From Anaerolineales bacterium (GTDB lineage Bacteria > Chloroflexota > Anaerolineae > Anaerolineales > DRMV01), in assembly GCA_026985785.1 (NCBI GenBank), contig JALSPT010000181.1:1-30049 (forward strand): 30,049 nt of DNA. Reading direction: 5' to 3'. This document shows positions 7,717-15,712 of this stretch, piece by piece. The translations under genes and the position numbers were made by a program. Position 1 is the first letter of the stretch. Each line of letters begins with the position of its first letter. The notes beneath the pieces are model-generated. The model was given only the letters and a program-made list of their open reading frames with translations, did not search any database and was not told the DNA's origin.

Positions 7717-8868
7717 ATGCCCTCTGCTGAAATCCTTACCATTGGTACCGAACTGCTGTTGGGCGAGATTGTGGACACCAACAGTCGTTACATCGCCCGC
7801 AACCTGCGCGATGCGGGGGTGGACGTCTACCGCATCACCACGGTGGGCGACAACGCCTCCCGCATTGCGCAGGCCGTGCGCGAAGCGCTTGCGCGCGCCG
7901 ACATCCTGATCACTACGGGAGGTCTGGGTCCCACCGTGGACGACCCGACCCGCAAGGCCATTGCCGACGCGGTGGGCGTGCCGCTGGAATTTCGCCCCGA
8001 CCTGTGGGAGGAAATCCAAAAGCGCTTCGCCCACTACGGGCGGATGCCCACCGAGAACAACCGCCGTCAGGCCTTCGTGCCCCAGGGAGCGCGGGTGATC
8101 CCCAACCCGGTGGGCACGGCGCCTGCGTTTGTGGTCGAAACCGATGAAGGCGTGGTGGTTTCGCTGCCGGGTGTGCCGCGGGAGATGGAGTACCTGTTTA
8201 CCCACGAGGTACTGCCCTACCTGCAACGCAAGTTTCACCTCCGGGGTGTGATTCTGGCGCGCGTGCTGCATACCGCGGGCATGCCGGAATCGGCGCTCGA
8301 TGAGCAAATTGCCGACCTGGAGACCCTCAGCAATCCCACCGTGGGACTGCTGGCGCATCCCGGCCAGGTGGACATCCGCATTACTGCCAAAGCCGAAAGC
8401 GAGGAGGCGGCGCGCGCGATGATCGCCCGCCTGGAAACCGAAATCCGCAACCGCTTGGGGACGCGCATCTACGGTGTGGACGGCGAAACGCTGGAGGGGG
8501 CGGTGGAGCAGGCGTTGGCGGCGCGGGGGCTGACATTTACCGCCTTTGAGGCCGGGCTGGGCGGCGAGTTGCTGAAGCGGGTGGGGCGCGTGGCCGGTTT
8601 TCGCGGCGGCGAGATGGAAGCCGAACCGCTGGAGCGAGAGGCTTTGCTGGCGAAGACGCGCGCTTGCTGCCGCGGGGAGGGGTGGGGACTGGGCGTCAGC
8701 CTGTTCCCTGCCGAAGGAGCCAACCGCGCACTGGTGGCCTTAGTGCGTCCGGCGGGTGAGGAAGTGCGTGAGTTTCACTTTGGCGGCCCGCCCCAGATGG
8801 CCCCCAATTGGGCAACCAATATGGCGCTTACCTTGCTGCGCCGCCGCTTGTTGACCCTCGACGATTGA
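7717..8868 (+). CDS. cinA: CinA family protein (MoCF-like domain, degenerate PncC domain)
   Basis: 383 residues. Residues 1-165 form the CinA/MoaB-like domain with EILTIGTELLLGEIVDTNS at the start, ITTGGLGPTVDD (65-76) and the SLPGVPREM loop (149-157). In family members this domain carries ADP-ribose pyrophosphatase-type activity. Residues from about 255 correspond to the PncC/CinA C-terminal domain, an NMN deamidase in pyridine nucleotide recycling. Its signature, AESCTGG in active proteins, reads FEAGLGG here (277-283), so the catalytic Ser is replaced by Ala, and the domain is short and unlike its relatives downstream. Deamidase activity is therefore doubtful. The start lacks a Shine-Dalgarno because the heptad repeat occupies the upstream gap. 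Confidence 0.88.
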   Translation: MPSAEILTIGTELLLGEIVDTNSRYIARNLRDAGVDVYRITTVGDNASRIAQAVREALARADILITTGGLGPTVDDPTRKAIADAVGVPLEFRPDLWEEIQKRFAHYGRMPTENNRRQAFVPQGARVIPNPVGTAPAFVVETDEGVVVSLPGVPREMEYLFTHEVLPYLQRKFHLRGVILARVLHTAGMPESALDEQIADLETLSNPTVGLLAHPGQVDIRITAKAESEEAARAMIARLETEIRNRLGTRIYGVDGETLEGAVEQALAARGLTFTAFEAGLGGELLKRVGRVAGFRGGEMEAEPLEREALLAKTRACCRGEGWGLGVSLFPAEGANRALVALVRPAGEEVREFHFGGPPQMAPNWATNMALTLLRRRLLTLDD

Positions 8869-8989
8869 CGTGACCCTTGTCTTTCCCTTACTTTTACCCA
8901 TAAGTCGAAGGCAACGATGTGAAGTGTACGAAATGAGTAAACAAGCCCCAAGATGGTTCCCCATTGCTCCCTTGCAGAGCGGCAATGCT

Positions 8990-9099
8990 CCCCTCTCCCC
9001 CTGGGAGAGGGGCTGGGGGTGAGGGCAAATACGCCAAAGGTGCCGATAACGCCCTCACCTCCCCCCATCCCCCTCCTCTCCCAAAGGGCGAGGAGGGGG
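8990..9099. repeat. G/C-rich mirrored hairpin element in the cinA-folD gap
   Basis: The gap 8869-9208 has no gene. It holds a hairpin CCCCTCTCCC (8990-8999) / GGGAGAGGGG (9003-9012), an intervening pair GGTGAGGGC (9018-9026) / GCCCTCACC (9051-9059), and a hairpin CCCCCTCCTC (9069-9078) / GAGGAGGGGG (9090-9099). The whole looks like two facing copies of one element. A smaller CATTGC/GCAATG stem lies just before it. Similar CCCTCTCCC-type repeats are known from many high-GC genomes. I see no clear folD promoter in the rest of the gap. Confidence 0.75.
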
Positions 9100-9208
9100 C
9101 GCTGGCGCCGAGTGAAGACGAAATGTTTGTGCCCGCAAAGCCTTGGATAGCCGACAGCCACCGTTGCCAAAATATGGGTAAAACTCAGGTCTTTCCCAGG
9201 AGCCTGCC

Positions 9209-10084
9209 ATGACCGCAACCATCATCGACGGTAAAGCCATCGCAGAGCGCATCCGCGCCCAGATCGCTGAGGAAGTCGAAGCCCGAGTCGAAGCGGGATT
9301 CCCTCGCCCCGGCCTGGCCACGGTATTGGTCGGTGACAATCCGGCCTCGCAGATTTACGTCCGCATGAAGCACAAAGCCTGCGAGCAGGTGGGCATCCGC
9401 TCGTTCGGGCGTGTGCTACCGGCTACGGCCTCTCAGGAGGAGGTCGAGGCCGTGGTGGAAGAACTCAACGCCGACCCCGCCGTGCATGGTATTTTGGTAC
9501 AACTGCCTCTCCCCCCCGGCCTGGACGAAGAGCGCGTGCTGGGGCGCATTCGGCTGGAAAAGGACGTCGACGGGTTCCATCCCCTGAACATTGGCCGCCT
9601 GGCGCAAAAGGGGCGCGAGCCGCTCTTCGTGCCCTGCACCCCGGCGGGCATCATGGTGCTGTTGGAAGAAGCCGGTGTGGCGCTGGAGGGCGCGCGGGCG
9701 GTGGTGCTGGGGCGTTCCAACATCGTGGGGATGCCGGTGGCGCTGCTTTTGCTGCGCCGCAATGCCACGGTGACCGTGTGCCATTCCCGCACACGCGACC
9801 TGCCCGCCGTGGTGCGCGAGGCCGACGTGCTCATTGCGGCGGTGGGGCGGCCCGAGATGGTGCGCGGCGATTGGGTGAAGCCCGGCGCGGTGGTGATCGA
9901 CGTGGGCGTCAATCGAGTGGAAGACCCCACGGCCAAGAAGGGCTATCGCTTAGTGGGCGATGTGGCCTTCGACGAGGTAAAGGAGGTGGCTGGCGCGCTG
10001 ACCCCCGTGCCCGGCGGTGTAGGGCCGATGACGATTGCCATGTTGCTCAAAAACACCCTCCGGGCGGCCAAACTGGCCGACTGA
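9209..10084 (+). CDS. folD: Bifunctional methylene-tetrahydrofolate dehydrogenase / cyclohydrolase FolD
   Basis: 291 residues, normal length; ATG preceded by AGGAG at 6 nt. FolD converts 5,10-methylene-THF to methenyl-THF with NADP and hydrolyses it to 10-formyl-THF, feeding purine and formyl-methionine synthesis in the cytoplasm. The catalytic residues keep the E. coli numbering: Tyr50 and Lys56 in YVRMKHKA, Gln98 in VQLPLP, and Asp121 in DVDGFHP. The cofactor loop is GRSNIVGMP and the C-terminal PVPGGVGPMTIAMLL is standard. Single gene after a repeat-filled gap, ending at a strong intrinsic terminator. Confidence 0.97.
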   Translation: MTATIIDGKAIAERIRAQIAEEVEARVEAGFPRPGLATVLVGDNPASQIYVRMKHKACEQVGIRSFGRVLPATASQEEVEAVVEELNADPAVHGILVQLPLPPGLDEERVLGRIRLEKDVDGFHPLNIGRLAQKGREPLFVPCTPAGIMVLLEEAGVALEGARAVVLGRSNIVGMPVALLLLRRNATVTVCHSRTRDLPAVVREADVLIAAVGRPEMVRGDWVKPGAVVIDVGVNRVEDPTAKKGYRLVGDVAFDEVKEVAGALTPVPGGVGPMTIAMLLKNTLRAAKLAD

Positions 10085-10090
10085 AACCCA

Positions 10091-10118
10091 AAAGAGGCGG
10101 ATTTCCGCCTCTTTTTTT
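10091..10118 (+). terminator. Intrinsic terminator of folD, probably bidirectional
   Basis: AAAGAGGCGG (10091-10100), loop ATTT, CCGCCTCTTT (10105-10114), continuing into a T-run to 10118. On the minus strand the same stem is followed by TTTT, so it may also end the convergent dnaG-rpoD transcript whose last gene stops at 10208. Confidence 0.9.
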
Positions 10119-10207
10119 GCTTGGGGGGAGCCCCGTCGTGCTGCGAAGAGGCGATGGGAGAGATTGGCTAATGGACAGCGTTTTGTCAGTCAATCAGGGA
10201 GAGCCTC

Positions 10208-11728
10208 TCACTCCAAATAATCTTGCAAATTCCGGTTGAAAGAGGGATGGCGCAGTTTGCGCAGCGCCTTGGCTTCGATCTGCCGGACGCGCTCACGGGT
10301 GACATTGAAATACTGCCCCACTTCTTCCAGCGTGTGCGCCTTGCCATCCAGCAGGCCAAAGCGTAGTTCCAGCACCTGCCGTTCCCGCTCGGTGAGGGCG
10401 GCGAGGGCATTTTGTACCTGCTCGCGCAGCATGTTGCGGGTGGCCTGGTCGAGGGGGTGAATGGTTTTGGTGTCTTCCACGAAATCGCCGATGGTGTTGT
10501 CGTCTTCGTTGCCGATGGTGTCTTCCAGCGAAAGCGGTTCTTCGGTGGAGCGGAACACTTTGCGCACTTTGGCGGTAGCAAATTCCCACCGGCGGCGCAG
10601 ATCGAGGGGCAGAGGACGGCCTGCCTTAAGCGCCTGGCGGATGGCCTCCCGCTCGCTGGGGGTGAGGAAGTGGCTTTCTAAGGCAATCTCTTCTATGGTG
10701 GGCTCGCGTCCCAGTTCCTGGATCAGGCGGCGTTGGATTTTGCGCAGTTTTTGTAGGGCCTCGATCATGTGGACGGGGATACGGATGGTGCGCGCCTGGT
10801 CGGCGATCGCGCGGGTCACGGCCTGCCGAATCCACCAGGTGGCGTAGGTGCTGAATTTGTAGCCTCGGGCGGGGTCGAATTTCTCGATGGCCCGGAGCAG
10901 ACCGATGTTACCTTCTTGAATCAAATCCAGCAGCGGCACGCCGCGATCGAGATAACGCTTTGCTACGCTGACCACCAGGCGCAGGTTGGCGCGCACCAGG
11001 GCGGTGCGGGCGGCTTCGGCGCGCTCGGCCAGGGCGTCCAGTTCCTTACGCAGGAAGGCTTCGTCGTCCGGTAGATAGCGGCGGAAAGTGCGCATCGAGG
11101 GCAGGCGATGATGCCTTTCGTAAAAGGCGACGATGCGCTGAACGGTTTCTGGGGGCAAGGCGTAGAGGGCGGTAAACACGGTGACCAGTTGCGCCGCCAG
11201 GTGGTCCCAGAAGGGGTCTTTGCCCCATGCTCCGTGATGCAAGAAGGCGCGCAGATACGATGGGGTGTCGCTTTGCCAGCCGTGGCGCAGCATTTGGGCT
11301 TCGGCGGCAATGAGCGCAAAATCCGGAGTGTCGCTGCCCCAGCGTGCCAAGTCTTCCAGGGCGCGCTGCCAGGCGGTGCGCATTTCGGTGTAGAGGGCGC
11401 AATACAATCGCCGAGGGGTGACCTGGCCGCCGCGGCTGGCTTTGGGATGGTTCTGCAGCCAGGTCAGGCGTTTGTGGGCATGCAGCATCACGGCCAGCCA
11501 GAACTCCTGGTCGGAGGAGAGGAGCGCCGTTTTGCCGATTTCGCGCAGGTAGAGGTAGATGGGGTCACTGTGGGCCTCTTCCTCCTCTGCAGGCGGGGCG
11601 AGGCTGCCCACGGCGTTGGTGGTTTCCTCTGTCTCCAGGTCTTCCAGGCCGGCTTCTTCTTCCGGCGGCAAAGCGTCGAGGAAGAGCTCCTCGGTTTCCG
11701 GGATGTCTTCATTGGGTTTGGCGTTCAT
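10208..11728 (-). CDS. rpoD: RNA polymerase primary sigma factor (sigma-70, RpoD/SigA)
   Basis: 506 residues from the ATG at 11728; a GTG at 11734 overlaps the dnaG stop (GTGA) but GGAAAG is better spaced from the ATG. An acidic N-terminus is followed by region 1.2 (DPIYLYLREIGKTALLSSDQE) and a spacer of roughly 160 residues. Region 2 contains LVSVAKRYLDRG, LIQEGNIGLLRAIEKFDP and FSTYATWWIRQAVTRAI. The region 3.0 motif IPVHMIEALQKL keeps the His and Glu that read extended -10 elements. Region 4 ends in TLEEVGQYFNVTRERVRQIE, the -35-binding helix-turn-helix. The protein directs core polymerase to housekeeping promoters. The dnaG-rpoD order matches the conserved macromolecular-synthesis operon. 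Its region 3.0 fits the many TGn promoters in this window. Confidence 0.95.
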   Translation of the reverse strand: MNAKPNEDIPETEELFLDALPPEEEAGLEDLETEETTNAVGSLAPPAEEEEAHSDPIYLYLREIGKTALLSSDQEFWLAVMLHAHKRLTWLQNHPKASRGGQVTPRRLYCALYTEMRTAWQRALEDLARWGSDTPDFALIAAEAQMLRHGWQSDTPSYLRAFLHHGAWGKDPFWDHLAAQLVTVFTALYALPPETVQRIVAFYERHHRLPSMRTFRRYLPDDEAFLRKELDALAERAEAARTALVRANLRLVVSVAKRYLDRGVPLLDLIQEGNIGLLRAIEKFDPARGYKFSTYATWWIRQAVTRAIADQARTIRIPVHMIEALQKLRKIQRRLIQELGREPTIEEIALESHFLTPSEREAIRQALKAGRPLPLDLRRRWEFATAKVRKVFRSTEEPLSLEDTIGNEDDNTIGDFVEDTKTIHPLDQATRNMLREQVQNALAALTERERQVLELRFGLLDGKAHTLEEVGQYFNVTRERVRQIEAKALRKLRHPSFNRNLQDYLE

Positions 11729-11730
11729 GG

Positions 11731-13662
11731 TCACTTTCCAAAGGCGCGTGGAGCGTCGTAGAAACCCTCCTTGAGGGCTTTGTCGAGGATGGCGCGGCGG
11801 CGGGTGGCTTCGAGGATGCGGCGTTGGTAGAGGTCGGCTTCGTCGGCCTCGGCGCTGGCCAGCAGAAAGCGCAGTTCACTGAGTTCGCGCTTGACCTGCT
11901 CATGGCGCAGGCGCGCCAGGGCGTGGAGCAGGGCTTCGACCCAGCGGGCAGGGGCTTTCAGCAGGCGCGCGGTGGCGGCCAGGCAGCGGTCGGCTTCTGC
12001 GTGTAGAGCCGGGGGAATGTGCAGGATGGCCGCGTCGCCGGGGGGCTTTTCGGCCTGTTCGGTGGCCTGGACGATGGCCTGGAAGAGCAGGCGGTGGGCT
12101 TCGGCGGGGAAGTCGGCGGCCTGGAGGGGGGCGAGGCCGCGGGCGCGCAGGTAGCGGTCGGCACGAAAGCGCAGCAGGGGATCGCGCAGCAGCAGGCCGA
12201 GCACTTCTTGAGCGAGGCGGGTGAGGAGGGGAGAGGCGGCTGGCCGGGTGGCGCTGGCGTTGGTAGGCCGTCCGGTGGGGGAGGGGGAAGGCTGTTGGGA
12301 TGGGCGCGCCGGGCGGCGGGGCCGGCGGCGGGTGGGGGGCTTCCAAGCCAAGAGGGTGTCTTCGTCCACCCGCAACAGGGCGGCGAGTTTTTGCAGATAG
12401 GTTTTGCGCTCGATGGGGTTGGCGACTTCGTAAATCAGCGGCAACACCTGCTCGGCGAGGTCGGCTTTGGCCTTGGGGTCGTCCAGGTCGCGATCGGCGG
12501 CCAGGGTGTGCATGATGAAGAGCACGATGGGCTGAGCCGCAGCGAGGATGCGTTCCCAGGCCTCGGGGTCGGCGAGGGCAATTTCGTCCGGGTCCTGGCC
12601 TTCGGGGAGCAAGGCGACGCGCAAGTCGGCCTTCAGGCGGCTTTCCTGCCGTAGCAGGCCGCGGGGGTCGAAGTGGAAGCCGTCGGCCTCGCTGAGCGCC
12701 TCGCGCGCCACGCTCATGCTGCGCAGCGTGGCGCGGATGCCCGCCGGGTCGGGGTCGAGCGCCAGCACCATGTGGCGGGTGTAACGCTTCAGGGTGCGCA
12801 GTTGGCCTTCGTTCAGCGCCACGCCCATCGGCGAAACCGCGTTGGGGAAGCCCGCCTGGTGCAGGCCGATGACGTCCATGTAGCCTTCCACGATGACCAC
12901 CTGATCGCGCTGGCGGATGGCTTTGCCGGCGCGGTCGAGGCCGTAGAGCAGACGGCTTTTGTCGAAAATCTCGGTTTGAGGCGAGTTGAGATACTTGGGC
13001 ACGCCGTCCGGGTCGAGGGTGCGAGCGCCAAAGCCCACCGCGCGGCCGCGGGCGTCGCGGATGGGGAACATCACCCGATGGCGGAAACGGTCGTACACGC
13101 GCCCGTCGTCGCGTTGGGTGAGCAGGCCGATTTGCAGCAGGTCGTCGTCGGTGTAGCCTTTGCCGGTGAAGTAGGCGCGGGTGGCCTCCCAGGCGTTGGG
13201 CGCATAGCCCAGGCCAAAGGTTTCGATGGTTTCGTCGGTCAGGCCGCGCTTGTGGAGGTAATCGAGGGCGGGTTTGCCTGCCGGCGTATGGAGGTGGTGG
13301 CGGTAGAAGGCAATGGCTTCTTCCATCAGGTCGTACAGGCGCTGGTAGGCTTCCTTGCGCTCGGCATCTTCGGGGCGGCGCGGTTCCAGCGTGACGCCGG
13401 CGCGCTCGGCGAGGTGCTCCAGCGCCTGGCGGAAGTCCCAACCTTCGCGCTTCATCACGAAGGTGAAGATGTCGCCGCCCTCGTTGCAACTGAAGCAGCG
13501 CCACGTGCCGGTCTCCGGGAAAACGACGAACGCCGGCGTGCGCTTGTTGTCGTGAAATGGGCAGAAGCCGGTATAGTTCTTGCCCGTTTTGCGCAGGTTC
13601 ACCGTTTCGGAGACGATATCCACAATGTCCAGGCGGTTCTTGATTTCTTCCACAGGGTCCAT
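11731..13662 (-). CDS. dnaG: DNA primase
   Basis: 643 residues, family length. DnaG makes RNA primers at the replication fork. The N-terminal zinc ribbon has CPFH (Cys34, His37) and CFSC (Cys56, Cys59). The primase core and Toprim domain follow, with VVIVEGYMDVIGLHQAG (catalytic Glu) and LALDPDPAG, where the usual DxD is kept with prolines. A Pro/Arg/Ser-rich linker precedes a helical C-terminal domain that in the family contacts the DnaB helicase. The start ATG has GTGAGG at 5 nt. Its stop overlaps or abuts the rpoD start, indicating translational coupling. A -10 box lies at 13691-13696. Confidence 0.96.
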   Translation of the reverse strand: MDPVEEIKNRLDIVDIVSETVNLRKTGKNYTGFCPFHDNKRTPAFVVFPETGTWRCFSCNEGGDIFTFVMKREGWDFRQALEHLAERAGVTLEPRRPEDAERKEAYQRLYDLMEEAIAFYRHHLHTPAGKPALDYLHKRGLTDETIETFGLGYAPNAWEATRAYFTGKGYTDDDLLQIGLLTQRDDGRVYDRFRHRVMFPIRDARGRAVGFGARTLDPDGVPKYLNSPQTEIFDKSRLLYGLDRAGKAIRQRDQVVIVEGYMDVIGLHQAGFPNAVSPMGVALNEGQLRTLKRYTRHMVLALDPDPAGIRATLRSMSVAREALSEADGFHFDPRGLLRQESRLKADLRVALLPEGQDPDEIALADPEAWERILAAAQPIVLFIMHTLAADRDLDDPKAKADLAEQVLPLIYEVANPIERKTYLQKLAALLRVDEDTLLAWKPPTRRRPRRPARPSQQPSPSPTGRPTNASATRPAASPLLTRLAQEVLGLLLRDPLLRFRADRYLRARGLAPLQAADFPAEAHRLLFQAIVQATEQAEKPPGDAAILHIPPALHAEADRCLAATARLLKAPARWVEALLHALARLRHEQVKRELSELRFLLASAEADEADLYQRRILEATRRRAILDKALKEGFYDAPRAFGK

Positions 13663-13690
13663 GGCGGCCTCACCCCAAGGGGATGACGCG

Positions 13691-13696
13691 ATTATA
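13691..13696 (-). promoter_or_regulatory. Candidate -10 box of the dnaG-rpoD operon
   Basis: TATAAT on the minus strand about 28 nt before the dnaG ATG, implying a short leader. No TGn extension and no clear TTGACA at the right spacing. Confidence 0.45.
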
Positions 13697-13744
13697 CCCG
13701 CGAAACACGGTGGGAAAGGGGAGGAGATGGCGAGAAGTTTGCGG

Positions 13745-13750
13745 TATACT
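13745..13750 (+). promoter_or_regulatory. Candidate -10 box of the EamA transporter gene
   Basis: TATACT on the plus strand roughly 75 nt before the chosen start at 13824, in the divergent gap with dnaG. No good -35 hexamer; moderate support only. Confidence 0.35.
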
Positions 13751-13823
13751 CCTGGCGTCGCCCGACGAGCCTCGGCGGGCGGCCATCCTTTTCACACGCG
13801 GCGATGGCCGCGGGATGGTGTCT

Positions 13824-14777
13824 ATGCTCACGGCAAAACGGCAGCTGGGCGTCCGCCTTTACTTAGCGTTGGGGGTGCTGGGGCAACTTTTGTGGGGTAG
13901 TTACCCGGTCATGGCCAAGCGGGTGCTGATGGAAGTCCCCAAGTTCTCGTTGTTGTTGGTGTCCACGGCGGCGTCGTTGGGGGTGGGCGCCTGGCTTGTT
14001 CGACGGGAGGGTTGGCCTTCGTGGCGGGCGGTGGCGCGCTTCTTGGGGCGCGAGAAAGCCCTTTGGGGATTGGCGGGTTTCGTGGTGCTGCGTTCGGTCA
14101 CCAATATCTATGCCATCGACATGACGCGCGCCACGTGGGTGCAACTGGTCTATCTGCTGACGCCGTTCATGGTGGCGTTGTTGGGGCATTGGCTGTTCGG
14201 CGAGGCCGTGCCGCCGTACACCTACCCGGCGTTGACGCTTTCCACGGTAGGGGCGGTGCTGGTGTTGGTGCGGGATTGGTCGCAGGTGGCGGCGGGGCTG
14301 AGCGGGCGCGATGCGGTCGGCCTGGGGGTGGCGTTTGCTTCCATGCTTTCCCTGGCGATGTATTTCCAAATGGTGCGCCGCAGCAGCCTGCGCTCGGCGG
14401 GCCCCGGCCTGATCATGTTCCAGCAGAGCCTGGCGATGGTGGCGACGTATGCGGTTTTGACGGTGGCGTGGGGGGAGGATTGGGGCGCGTGGCTGCGCAT
14501 GGCGCCGGGTGGCTGGATGGCGGCGGCGTGGGTGGTGCTGGTGGTGTTTGTCGTCGGGCAGGTGGCGCAGATTACCGCCATTGGCCATGCCGGTGCGACG
14601 CTCATCACCAGCCTGATGCCCTTGCGGCTGGTCTCGGCGCTGGCTTTGGGGGCGTGGGTGCTGGGAGAGTACCTGGAGACGCCTTTGCAATGGGTTGGCG
14701 CTGCGGTGGTGCTGGTGACGGTTTCCGCCTATTTGTGGCTGCAAGGCACAGCGGCGCGCGGCAGGAGGCGCGCTTAG
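13824..14777 (+). CDS. EamA/DMT-superfamily transporter
   Basis: 317 residues from ATG 13824; ATG 13815 and GTG 13818 are close alternatives, and the frame stays open back to 13683, where it would pass through the candidate -10 box. About ten hydrophobic segments are visible in two halves, each ending in the EamA pattern: LLTPFMVALLGHWLFGEAV in the first half and LITSLMPLRLVSALALGAW followed by VLGEYLE in the second. Such proteins are inner-membrane drug/metabolite exporters or importers; the substrate is unknown. Transcribed divergently from dnaG. Its stop codon overlaps the stop of the convergent downstream gene (14774-14777). Confidence 0.85.
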   Translation: MLTAKRQLGVRLYLALGVLGQLLWGSYPVMAKRVLMEVPKFSLLLVSTAASLGVGAWLVRREGWPSWRAVARFLGREKALWGLAGFVVLRSVTNIYAIDMTRATWVQLVYLLTPFMVALLGHWLFGEAVPPYTYPALTLSTVGAVLVLVRDWSQVAAGLSGRDAVGLGVAFASMLSLAMYFQMVRRSSLRSAGPGLIMFQQSLAMVATYAVLTVAWGEDWGAWLRMAPGGWMAAAWVVLVVFVVGQVAQITAIGHAGATLITSLMPLRLVSALALGAWVLGEYLETPLQWVGAAVVLVTVSAYLWLQGTAARGRRRA

Positions 14778-15316
14778 TTGGCGTCCATCAGGGTGCCGTA
14801 GAGGAACCAGTACGGCTCGCGGGGAAAGGCGGCTTGCAGGCGCTCGTCCCAGACGAACTTGCCGGGACGGAAAGCCATCCGCAGGCGTTCGTCCAGGGTG
14901 CGGAGCGCGGCGGCAACATCCGCGGGCAGGCCGTCCAATTCTTCGTCCAGGAGTTGTAGCAGCACACGCGTGCGCACCTGGGCGCGATAGTAAGGGGCGC
15001 GGTCGGCGCTGTCTTCCAGGTAGGCTTTCCACTGGCGTAGGCGCGCTTGGGCTTCTTGCTGGGCTTTGGCGCGCCAGTTGGCGCCCCATTGGGCTTTGAT
15101 GGTGCCCAATTTTTGGCGGTAGGGCGCGTCGGCGTGGTGTGCCTGCAGGCGGCGTAGCGCCAGCAGGACGTTGCCCACGGTCAACGGCGGGTAGGGCGGC
15201 GCGTCATGAGGCGCCTTGAGATCCAGCGGCCAATACAACGTCGGCGAGGTGAGGTAGCGGGGCAGGGCGTCGAGGGCGCTTTCCAGGTACGTTTGGTCGT
15301 ATTCGGGGGTGATCAT
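14774..15316 (-). CDS. Hypothetical protein, 180 aa
   Basis: I do not recognise a family. The ATG at 15316 is preceded by TGAGG at 7 nt, and that TGA is the stop of the HIT gene, so the two are translationally coupled. The protein is soluble-looking and rich in Ala, Leu, Arg, Tyr and Trp. It has a long predicted helical middle (LGTIKAQWGANWRAKAQQEA onward) and an acidic LLDEELDGLPADVAAALRTLDE stretch. It ends in FPREPYWFLYGTLMDAN. There is no signal peptide, membrane segment or Cys pair. It is the last gene of the lipoprotein-mtaB-HIT run, convergent with the EamA gene with a 4-nt overlap at the stop codons. Confidence 0.7.
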   Translation of the reverse strand: MITPEYDQTYLESALDALPRYLTSPTLYWPLDLKAPHDAPPYPPLTVGNVLLALRRLQAHHADAPYRQKLGTIKAQWGANWRAKAQQEAQARLRQWKAYLEDSADRAPYYRAQVRTRVLLQLLDEELDGLPADVAAALRTLDERLRMAFRPGKFVWDERLQAAFPREPYWFLYGTLMDAN

Positions 15317-15325
15317 GGCGCTGCC

Positions 15326-15670
15326 TCAGCCCAGCCGCCCTAAGCGGCGGCCACCCAGCAGATGCATGTGCAGGTGGAAGACATCCTGTCCGCCGTCGGC
15401 GCCGGTGTTGACCACCAGGCGGAAGCCGCTTTCGGCCACGCCCAGTTGCTCGGCGATGCGCCGCGCCACGGTGAACATGTGCCCCAGGATGGCCTCGTGT
15501 GTTTCTTCGACCGCGGCCACCGAGGGAATGTGCTCGTTGGGCACGATGAGCACATGCACCGGTGCTACCGGGTGAATGTCGTGAAAGGCGGTGACCAAGT
15601 CGTCTTTGTAGACCTGTTTGCTGGGGATTTCTCCGGCGATGATTTTGCAGAAAATGCAATCGTTGCTCAT
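15326..15670 (-). CDS. HIT-family (HINT/PKCI-like) nucleotide hydrolase
   Basis: 114 residues, typical of Hint-type HIT proteins, which hydrolyse adenosine or purine phosphoramidates and related nucleotides. The N-terminus CIFCKIIAGEIPS carries the Cys5-x-x-Cys8 seen in zinc-binding members. The histidine triad is HLHMHLLGG with His99, His101 and His103. LIVPNEHIPSV and NTGADGGQDVFH are also standard. GGAGG lies 6 nt before the ATG. The gene follows mtaB by 27 nt, and that gap is occupied by a C-rich heptad repeat. It is coupled to the hypothetical gene downstream. Confidence 0.93.
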   Translation of the reverse strand: MSNDCIFCKIIAGEIPSKQVYKDDLVTAFHDIHPVAPVHVLIVPNEHIPSVAAVEETHEAILGHMFTVARRIAEQLGVAESGFRLVVNTGADGGQDVFHLHMHLLGGRRLGRLG

Positions 15671-15684
15671 GGGATGCCTCCGGG

Positions 15685-15712
15685 AAGGTGTCGGGGGTCA
15701 GGTGTCAGGGGT
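15685..15712 (-). repeat. C-rich 7-nt repeat spanning the mtaB stop codon
   Basis: Read on the minus (coding) strand: ACCCCTG, ACACCTG, ACCCCCG, ACACCTT, four 7-nt units. The mtaB TGA stop (15698-15700) lies at the junction of units two and three, so the last residues of MtaB (TPDT) are encoded by the repeat. The C-rich strand is the sense strand, as in the repeats at 7669 and 20279. Confidence 0.75.

Noticed and set aside
11900..13504. A 534-codon minus-strand frame inside dnaG
   Set aside because: It is a frame-shifted reading of dnaG dominated by Arg/Pro/Ala; dnaG in the other frame has all expected motifs.
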